DNA of 64,000 nucleotides from an uncultured Aquimarina sp. Lineage in GTDB: Bacteria; Bacteroidota; Bacteroidia; Flavobacteriales; Flavobacteriaceae. The position numbers and the translations under genes are program-made. Position 1 is the first letter of the stretch, and every line of letters starts with the position of its first letter. The stretch lies in contig CANNBP010000001.1 of assembly GCA_947502885.1 (NCBI GenBank), forward strand, positions 186,001 through 250,000. Reading direction: 5' to 3'. This document shows positions 7,416-14,409 of this stretch, piece after piece. The notes below the pieces were generated by a model. The model was not told the origin of the DNA. It was given only the letters and a program-made list of their open reading frames with translations, and ran no database searches.

Positions 7416-9512
7416 ATGAGACTATCATACTTCTTATTTATAATACTTCTTACTACTGGAACGGTAAATGCGCAACAAATTTCAATTCAAGGGACAGTAA
7501 CCGATAATATGGGTTTACCACTTCCAGGGGTTAATGTGTTGATAAAAAACTCTATTGTAGATACTCAAACAGATTTTGAGGGTAACTATAGTATATCAGC
7601 AAATATAGGTGATGTGCTTTGGTTTTTATATGTAGGTTATACATCTCAAGAAGTAACCATACAATCTAATTCAAAAATAATAAATGTTAGCTTAGAGCCA
7701 GATACATCAGAATTAGAAGAAGTAGTTGTTACTGCAATGGGTATAAAAAGGGAAAAAAAAGCATTAGGATATGCTGTTAGTAAAGTTAGTTCTTCAGCGT
7801 TGATCACAACAAGATCATACCAAAGAGTAAGTAGATTAGAGGGGAGAAAGTCAAGGAGAAAGCGATCGAAAGAAAAACATTCTAATAAAAATATGAATCA
7901 AATAAATATCGATGTTACTCAAGAACCTTTGTATATAGTTGATGGTATATCAGTTGACGCAAAAGATGTTGCCATTGTTAAAGCAATAAATCCTAATAAA
8001 ATTTCAAAGAAAGAAATACTTAAAGAGCGTAAAGCAAAAAGGATTTATGGTAATAAAGCAAAATATGGTTGTATTGTGATTACTACCAAATCAGGAAACT
8101 ATACAGTAAAAGATGATGAATCATACAAAGAAATTGTAGAAAATGATTTTAAGCGAGTTCATACAGCTCCTCTTTCGACATTTTCTATAGATGTAGATAA
8201 AGCATCTTATAGTAATATTCGTAGAATGATTAATAACGGAGATAAAATACCTGCAGATGCGGTTAAAATAGAAGAAATGATCAACTATTTTGACTATGCG
8301 TATAAACAACCTACAGGAAAACACCCTTTTGCAATTCATACAGGTTATGTAGCCACACCATGGAATAAAAAAACCCAATTGGTTAAAATAGGATTAAAAG
8401 GAAAAGAAGTACCAAATGATAAAATACCTCCCTCTAACTTAGTGTTTTTGATCGATGTATCGGGATCTATGGGAAATCATAATAAATTACCATTGTTAAA
8501 AAAGGCTTTTAAACTCTTGGTAAATCAATTGCGAGAAAAAGATAAGATTTCTATAGTAGTGTATGCAGGAGCAGCAGGTGTAGTATTAGAGTCTACATCT
8601 GGAGCTAACAAACAAAAAATAAACGAAGCACTACAGCGTCTCGAAGCAGGAGGTTCTACAGCAGGTGGAGAAGGTATAGAGTTGGCATATCAAATAGCTA
8701 AAAAGAACTTTATAAAAAATGGTAATAATAGAGTAATTCTTGCAACAGATGGAGATTTTAATGTTGGTATGAGTAGTGATAATGATATGAAGAAACTAAT
8801 CAAAGAAAAACGTAACTCGGGAGTGTTTTTAACTTGTCTTGGTTTTGGTATGGGTAATTATAAAGATAGTAAACTAGAAATATTAGCAGACACAGGAAAT
8901 GGTAATCATGCATATATAGATACCATGCAAGAAGCTCAAAGAATATTAGGTAAAGAATTTGGAGGTACGCTATACACCATAGCAAAAGATGTAAAAATAC
9001 AAGTAGAGTTTAATCCTAAAAAAGTACAGGCATATCGTTTAATAGGTTATGAAAATAGACTTTTAGAAGATCAAGATTTTGTAGATGATACAAAAGATGC
9101 AGGAGAACTAGGTAGTGGTCATACTGTAACAGCATTGTATGAAATTATACCTGTTGGAGTAAAAAGTGAATACATAAACGATACTTCTAATTTAAAATAT
9201 ACAAATACGATAAGTGATAAAAAATATAATGATGAATTATTAACAGTGAAATTTAGGTATAAAAAACCACAAGGACATAAAAGTATAGAAATGACACATA
9301 TCTTGAATACGAATGATGTTATAATAGCTTCTCAGGATCTTAATTTTGCTGCCTCTGTAGCATGGTTTGCTATGAAACTTAGAGATTCTAAATATGTTAA
9401 AAATAAAAAGCTTGATGCTATTATTTCTTTAGCTCAATCAAGCAAAGGTAAAGATGATCAGGGGTATCGTTCAGAATTTATACGATTAATGAATAGTTAT
9501 CAAGGATTATAA
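7416..9512 (+). CDS. Von Willebrand factor A protein with CarboxypepD_reg-like and TonB-plug-like N-terminus
   Basis: The 698-residue protein is exported (signal peptide MRLSYFLFIILLTTGTVNAQ). Residues 20-105 form a CarboxypepD_reg-like domain (GTVTDNMGLPLPGVNVLIKNS, then SELEEVVVTAMGIKREKKALGYAVSKV split over the next segment). About 150-235 resemble the plug of SusC-type receptors (LYIVDGISVD and CIVITTKSG), but no beta-barrel follows. Instead there is a YfbK-type VWA region: TFSIDVDKASYSNIRR (about 250), a MIDAS motif DVSGSMG at 347-353 and a C-terminal DUF3520-like part. The plug-like segment is shortened and rich in Lys/Arg (EGRKSRRKRSKEKH). It probably works as a surface or periplasmic adhesion or scaffold protein. 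A single-gene unit followed by a terminator. Confidence 0.85.
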   Translation: MRLSYFLFIILLTTGTVNAQQISIQGTVTDNMGLPLPGVNVLIKNSIVDTQTDFEGNYSISANIGDVLWFLYVGYTSQEVTIQSNSKIINVSLEPDTSELEEVVVTAMGIKREKKALGYAVSKVSSSALITTRSYQRVSRLEGRKSRRKRSKEKHSNKNMNQINIDVTQEPLYIVDGISVDAKDVAIVKAINPNKISKKEILKERKAKRIYGNKAKYGCIVITTKSGNYTVKDDESYKEIVENDFKRVHTAPLSTFSIDVDKASYSNIRRMINNGDKIPADAVKIEEMINYFDYAYKQPTGKHPFAIHTGYVATPWNKKTQLVKIGLKGKEVPNDKIPPSNLVFLIDVSGSMGNHNKLPLLKKAFKLLVNQLREKDKISIVVYAGAAGVVLESTSGANKQKINEALQRLEAGGSTAGGEGIELAYQIAKKNFIKNGNNRVILATDGDFNVGMSSDNDMKKLIKEKRNSGVFLTCLGFGMGNYKDSKLEILADTGNGNHAYIDTMQEAQRILGKEFGGTLYTIAKDVKIQVEFNPKKVQAYRLIGYENRLLEDQDFVDDTKDAGELGSGHTVTALYEIIPVGVKSEYINDTSNLKYTNTISDKKYNDELLTVKFRYKKPQGHKSIEMTHILNTNDVIIASQDLNFAASVAWFAMKLRDSKYVKNKKLDAIISLAQSSKGKDDQGYRSEFIRLMNSYQGL

Positions 9513-9537
9513 GATTATATGTGTGTGTTGGGTTTTG

Positions 9538-9577
9538 AAAAAGAGGAGGTTATAGTTGTATCTATCTCCGCTTTTTT
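9538..9577 (+). terminator. Probable Rho-independent terminator of the VWA gene
   Basis: AAAAAGAGGAG (9538-9548) pairs with CTCCGCTTTTT (9566-9576) with one mismatch and a 17-base loop, ending in six T residues. It is 26 bases past the stop codon. Confidence 0.6.
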
Positions 9578-9690
9578 ATATAGCCTATAGAATCAGGATT
9601 ATAACTTTTATATAAGGTATCATATTAAAGTAGATCAATTTTTTGTGCTATACTTACTTATTATTATATTTGAAGAAAGCCCCTAAAAAC

Positions 9691-11625
9691 ATGAAGAGAT
9701 TTAACTATTTTTTTTTCATTACTATTGCTTTAGTGATAATATCTTGCACAAAAAATGATGACTTTAATCAGACACAAGAAATAGATGTTGACCAACCAGA
9801 AAATGTAATTACAACCCCATGTGATTTTGATTTATCATCGGTTACAGAAAATGAAACCATAGTCATCGATTGTCTTTTAGATTTAAAAGGAGAAACAATT
9901 ACTTTACCACCCAATGTTAATTTCGAATTTAAAGGAGGTGATATAATTAATGGAGCTCTAGTGTTTTCTGGAGGCACCATAGACGGTAGACTATTAAGCT
10001 ATAGATTAGAGGTTAAAGGAGATGTAACTCTTATAGATACTACATTTAAATTTTATGCAGTTCGCTGGGAAATTACAGAAGGAAATACTATCTCAGAGAT
10101 TGCTTTGCAAAATACAGCAATACTCGAAAAAGTCATGTTTATGACTAGTGAATTAGGAGCTACAACTTTTAATATAAATAAACTAGATGCTTTTTTTGAA
10201 GTAACAAAAGTTACTAGCACAACATCAAATCAAAATTATTATCCTTCGTTAGAGGCTGTTAATATTCCGTCTAATTTTAACCTAAAAATGACAGAGAATA
10301 CACATCTGCGTATATTTCCGGGTGGAGAACATAATTTAGAAGGTGGTGCTATTCTTGCAGTAAGAGATGCATCTAATATTACTGTTAGTGGTGGTAATTT
10401 ACATGGGGACCGAGATCAACGAACATTTTCGCCCAACGATATTGGTTTAGAAGGTAGTCACTTATTTATTATTCATTCTGGAAAAAATGTTACGATAGAT
10501 GGTGTTAACTTTGAAGATGGGTCAGTTGGTACTTTTACAATACATTCTTTTGGTTTTTCATATAATCCAGATTATAATCCATCTCAGAATATCACGATTA
10601 AAAATTGTATCATAAAAAATTCAAGAAGAATGGCTGTTAATTTAACAGATGGTCGAGATATTATAATCGAAGGTAATACCTTTATCGATGCTGGACAACC
10701 TTCTGCTAATACAGATGGAGGAGAAGTTGGCTATGCTATTAACATAGAACCAGAAAGGTTTAGAAATGATGAAGGAGTACTTGTCGAAAGGCAAAGAGTA
10801 TTTGATGTGCTTATTAAAGGAAATACAGAAAGTGGTAGTAGAGGAGGGTTTCTTACATTAACTATTGGACAAGATATTACAGTAGAAGCAAATAATATAG
10901 GTACTCGAGTAGTACAATCTTATGTTTCTGGAGTAAAAATTATTAAAAATAAGTTCAAAGCAGTAGGAGATGCAGTAGAAAGCTGGGCCGTTTTTGCCGC
11001 TGCACATGGCGAAACAGTTTTTAATAATGAAATAGCAGATAATACTATAGAAGGTTATTCTCTAGGGATTGTAGCAGGATCAGATGATAGCTATATACAT
11101 AATAATACAATTACAAATTGTAAAGCAGGAATTCAATTAAGTAAAGCAAATAATACTCGTATTTATAATAACACCATTACAGCTACAAATAATGGAATAC
11201 AAGCAACTAATACATCTAATACAGATGTTGAGTTAAAAGGAAACACAGTTACATCTGGTGGTTTTCATGTTTATTTTGCTCAAATGAATTTTAAAGATGG
11301 AGAAGAAAATAATAAAGTTACTTTAGATGGAAATACATTTTTAGGAAATAGAAAAGTAACACTCTCTAATACAAACGGAATTACATTTATTAATAATGAA
11401 GTTATTGGGGGTGTAGAAATAGGAAATATTAAAAATATCGAGGTCTCATCAAATGTTATTAAACCAAATGAAAGTGATGGTATTCGCCTATTTGATACTC
11501 ATTCTAATTTAAACATTACTAATAATACAGTTTATGAACCAAGTGGTGCAGCCCAATATGTATGTATTAATAATAGCTCTACTACTCCAGGAGGAGTAAC
11601 ATTAACGAGTAATAACTGTAATTAA
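9691..11625 (+). CDS. Right-handed parallel beta-helix lipoprotein
   Basis: The start is taken at ATG 9691, giving 644 residues; an upstream start at 9643 would place 16 polar residues before the signal sequence. MKRFNYFFFITIALVIISC is a lipoprotein signal with the lipid Cys at residue 19. From about residue 200 on there are tandem beta-helix coils with NNTI, GNTF and NNEI-type asparagine ladders (for example IYNNTITATNNGIQ and FINNEVIGG). This is the NosD/pectate-lyase-like fold, used for binding or cleaving polysaccharides. No catalytic set of a known lyase family could be assigned, so the substrate is unknown. The gene stands alone. Confidence 0.8.
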   Translation: MKRFNYFFFITIALVIISCTKNDDFNQTQEIDVDQPENVITTPCDFDLSSVTENETIVIDCLLDLKGETITLPPNVNFEFKGGDIINGALVFSGGTIDGRLLSYRLEVKGDVTLIDTTFKFYAVRWEITEGNTISEIALQNTAILEKVMFMTSELGATTFNINKLDAFFEVTKVTSTTSNQNYYPSLEAVNIPSNFNLKMTENTHLRIFPGGEHNLEGGAILAVRDASNITVSGGNLHGDRDQRTFSPNDIGLEGSHLFIIHSGKNVTIDGVNFEDGSVGTFTIHSFGFSYNPDYNPSQNITIKNCIIKNSRRMAVNLTDGRDIIIEGNTFIDAGQPSANTDGGEVGYAINIEPERFRNDEGVLVERQRVFDVLIKGNTESGSRGGFLTLTIGQDITVEANNIGTRVVQSYVSGVKIIKNKFKAVGDAVESWAVFAAAHGETVFNNEIADNTIEGYSLGIVAGSDDSYIHNNTITNCKAGIQLSKANNTRIYNNTITATNNGIQATNTSNTDVELKGNTVTSGGFHVYFAQMNFKDGEENNKVTLDGNTFLGNRKVTLSNTNGITFINNEVIGGVEIGNIKNIEVSSNVIKPNESDGIRLFDTHSNLNITNNTVYEPSGAAQYVCINNSSTTPGGVTLTSNNCN

Positions 11626-11696
11626 ATTTTTATAACCAATCAATATACAAGAGATGCTAGAAGTATAACTACTAGTGTATCACTTATTAATTTTTG

Positions 11697-11730
11697 TTGG
11701 AATAATTCCAAAATGTGGGAATAATTCCAA
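11697..11730 (+). promoter_or_regulatory. Two 15-bp dyads, candidate operator of the polymerase cassette
   Basis: TTGGAATAATTCCAA (11697-11711) and TGGGAATAATTCCAA (11716-11730) are the same 15-base dyad repeated with 19-bp spacing. They occupy the -33 region of the TAnnTTTG box at 11749-11756. A repressor bound here would block the promoter of the exonuclease/dinB/dnaE cassette, in the manner of a LexA-type SOS box, although no LexA-like gene is in the window. Confidence 0.65.
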
Positions 11731-11748
11731 TGTCTCATTTTTTTGTAG

Positions 11749-11756
11749 TAGTTTTG
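11749..11756 (+). promoter_or_regulatory. -7 promoter box of the polymerase cassette
   Basis: TAGTTTTG fits the Bacteroidota -7 consensus TAnnTTTG and lies 18 bases before the ATG at 11775. No good TTTG -33 element is present at the usual distance; that position is taken by the second dyad. Confidence 0.5.
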
Positions 11757-11774
11757 TAGTCTTAAAATAGTAGA

Positions 11775-13154
11775 ATGCAAAACCAACTATATACTGTAAT
11801 TGATGTTGAAACTACCGGAAAAGGTATTCTAGGAAATAGAATAACCGAAATTTGTATTGTAAAACTACAGGGTAATACAATCATTGATAAATTTACTTCT
11901 CTAGTTAATCCCGAACAACAAATACCGCCTTTTATAACGGGGCTTACGGGTATAGATGATGATATGGTAAGAGATGCACCTAAATTTGAGGAGGTTGCAG
12001 ATCGTATTATAGAAATTACTACAGAATCTATTTTTGTAGCTCATAATGTTAATTTCGATTATAATGTAATTAGAGAAGAATTTAAAAGAATAGGAGTAGC
12101 ATTCACTCGCAAAAAATTATGTACAGTAAGGCTTTCAAGAAAGCTAATTCCTGGATTGTTTTCATATAGCTTAGGAAAACTTTGTTCATCTCTTAATATT
12201 AAACTAAATGATCGACATCGTGCAGAAGGAGATACTGATGCTACAGTAATTTTGTTTCAACGAATTTTAACGCTTGATCCAGAATTTATAGTCATAAATT
12301 CTTTTTTGAATGCTCGTTCAAAACAAGCTACACTTCCTCCTCATCTTGATGTAGAAATTATAGATAAGCTACCAGAAAAAACAGGAATTTATCTATTTAA
12401 AGATAAAAAAGGAGTGGTTATTTATGTAGGTAAGGCAAAAAATATTAAGCAACGAGTACTTAGCCATTTTTATGACAAAAAAAATAAAGAATATGATTTA
12501 GGTCAAAATACATATACTATAGAAAGTGAAATTACTGGTAATGAGTTAATAGCATTATTAGTAGAAGCAGAAAAAATTCAAAAGTATTATCCCAAATATA
12601 ACAAAGCTCAGAAAAAAGTAATAACTCCTTATAAAATAGCACAATACACTAATAGAAAAGGAGTAACACAACTTGTTATTGATAAATTAAAAAATACAAA
12701 TTATTCATTAGAGATTTTTTATAGAAAATCTGACGCAATAGAACAATTAGAACAATTATGTTTTGACCATCAATTATGTCCTAGGTACTGTAGTTTACAG
12801 AATAGTACAGGACATTGTTCACATTATAAAATTAAAAACTGTAATGGTATTTGTCAAAATAAAGAATCAGTAGCACTGTATAATATAAGGGTACAACAAG
12901 CATTAATATCGCTAACAAAACAAAATGAAACTTATATCATAAAAGAAAAAGGAAGAACCGTAGACGAGCATAGTTTTATTATGATACAAAATGGGGTTTA
13001 TAAAGGGTTTGGATATATTCATGAAAGAGAACAAGTATCTCATTTTGATGATTTTGAACCTTTTATGATAACGCAACAAAACACATATCATACTACTAAA
13101 ATTATAAAAAGCTATTTACGTAAAAAGGGAGAATGTAATAATATATATATGTAA
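11775..13154 (+). CDS. DEDDh exonuclease fused to GIY-YIG (UvrC-like) nuclease
   Basis: The 459-residue protein joins two nucleases. Residues 1-170 are a DnaQ-type proofreading exonuclease: DVETTG with Asp10 and Glu12, HNVNFDYNVI with Asp95, and HRAEGDTDAT with His148 and Asp153. Residues about 200-285 are a GIY-YIG endonuclease (KTGIYLFKDKKG at 202-213, IYVGKAKNIKQRV at 216-228), the fold of UvrC and Cho. The C-terminal third has the Cys cluster of UvrC-type proteins (LCPRYC, HCSHYKIKNCNGIC). Similar fusions are known, for example DnaQ-UvrC proteins of mycobacteria. It is the first gene of a cassette, 11 bases ahead of dinB. A joint role in damage incision, end trimming and error-prone filling is an inference from context. 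Confidence 0.88.
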   Translation: MQNQLYTVIDVETTGKGILGNRITEICIVKLQGNTIIDKFTSLVNPEQQIPPFITGLTGIDDDMVRDAPKFEEVADRIIEITTESIFVAHNVNFDYNVIREEFKRIGVAFTRKKLCTVRLSRKLIPGLFSYSLGKLCSSLNIKLNDRHRAEGDTDATVILFQRILTLDPEFIVINSFLNARSKQATLPPHLDVEIIDKLPEKTGIYLFKDKKGVVIYVGKAKNIKQRVLSHFYDKKNKEYDLGQNTYTIESEITGNELIALLVEAEKIQKYYPKYNKAQKKVITPYKIAQYTNRKGVTQLVIDKLKNTNYSLEIFYRKSDAIEQLEQLCFDHQLCPRYCSLQNSTGHCSHYKIKNCNGICQNKESVALYNIRVQQALISLTKQNETYIIKEKGRTVDEHSFIMIQNGVYKGFGYIHEREQVSHFDDFEPFMITQQNTYHTTKIIKSYLRKKGECNNIYM

Positions 13155-13165
13155 AAAGAATACTT

Positions 13166-14386
13166 ATGAATACAGCAATTGTTCATTTTGATTTAGACAC
13201 ATTTTTTGTCTCTTGTGAACGCCTTCTGGATAGTAGGTTAAATAATAAACCTGTTATTGTAGGCGGTACTGGAGATCGGGGAGTAGTCAGTGCAGCAAGC
13301 TATGAAACTAGAGCTTATGGTGTTCACTCAGGGATGCCAATGAAAATGGCAAGACAGCTTTGTCCACATGCAGTTTATATACGAGGTAATGCAGGTACAT
13401 ATACAAAGTTTTCAAAACAAGTTACAGAAATTTTGCAAAGTGAAGTCCCTGTTTTAGAAAAAGCCAGTGTAGATGAGTTTTATGCCGATCTTACAGGAAT
13501 GGATCGTTTTTTTGGGTGCTATAAATTTGCTTTAGAATTACGAAATAAAATTATTAGGGAGTCTGGGTTACCAATATCTTTTGGTCTTTCTGTTAACAAA
13601 ACAGTATCAAAAGTTGCGACTAATGAAGCCAAACCAAATAATCAGTTAAAAATTGATACAGGTTATGAAAAAGCATTTTTGGCGCCATTATCAATAAAAA
13701 GAATACCAATGGTAGGAGAAAAAACCTATCGAACCTTTTGTAATATGGGAATAAAGGATGTGCATACAGTACAACAAATGCCTGTTGAGATGATGACTTC
13801 TGTGTTTGGAAAAAATGGCCGTGTTATTTGGCAACGAGCAAACGGTATTGATCATACTCCTATTATAGAATATCATGAACGAAAATCTATTTCTAGTGAA
13901 CGTACTTATGGGCAAGATACAACCAATAACACTACGCTTAGCACTACAATTAGAGCAATGGCAGAAAACTTGGCTTTCCAATTACGAAGAGGTGGAAAAT
14001 TAACATCATGTGTAACAGTAAAAATTCGTTATTCTGATTTTCAAACCTATTCTAAGCAATTAAAAATACCATACACATCGGCAGACCATCATTTGATACC
14101 CGTAGTAATGCAACTTTTTGAAAACCTATTTAGTAGAAGATTATTGATACGGTTAGTAGGAGTAAGATATAGTAGTTTAACTACAGGTACATATCAAATT
14201 AACTTATTTGATGATGAAAAGAAAACGGTGAATTTATATAAAGCGATGGATACAATACGTATGAGATATGGAGATAGAAGTATAATGCGAGCAGCTACAT
14301 TGGGGGATGGAGCTCGCACTATTGGTAATTTTATCAATCCTTTTAATGGAGAACCACCTATTGTTCTAGCGCATAGAACTCAATAG
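13166..14386 (+). CDS. dinB: Y-family DNA polymerase (Pol IV type)
   Basis: A 406-residue translesion polymerase. The palm motifs are present: IVHFDLDTFFVSCE with Asp9, and ASVDEFYADLTG with Asp103/Glu104. The steric-gate region FFVSCE and the YETRAYGVHSGMPMKMA fingers motif fit DinB/ImuB-type enzymes; the intact catalytic carboxylates argue for an active polymerase and against a catalytically dead ImuB. The little-finger domain follows from about residue 240 (SSERTYGQDTTN). No clear beta-clamp peptide was located with certainty near the end, though QINLFDD (about 350) resembles one. It sits between the nuclease fusion and dnaE in one operon. Confidence 0.92.
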   Translation: MNTAIVHFDLDTFFVSCERLLDSRLNNKPVIVGGTGDRGVVSAASYETRAYGVHSGMPMKMARQLCPHAVYIRGNAGTYTKFSKQVTEILQSEVPVLEKASVDEFYADLTGMDRFFGCYKFALELRNKIIRESGLPISFGLSVNKTVSKVATNEAKPNNQLKIDTGYEKAFLAPLSIKRIPMVGEKTYRTFCNMGIKDVHTVQQMPVEMMTSVFGKNGRVIWQRANGIDHTPIIEYHERKSISSERTYGQDTTNNTTLSTTIRAMAENLAFQLRRGGKLTSCVTVKIRYSDFQTYSKQLKIPYTSADHHLIPVVMQLFENLFSRRLLIRLVGVRYSSLTTGTYQINLFDDEKKTVNLYKAMDTIRMRYGDRSIMRAATLGDGARTIGNFINPFNGEPPIVLAHRTQ

Positions 14387-14409
14387 ATAATTATTATATA
14401 AGGGAAAAT

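Noticed and set aside
9643..9690. Upstream start for the beta-helix lipoprotein
   Set aside because: It puts 16 residues before a complete lipoprotein signal sequence that starts at 9691.
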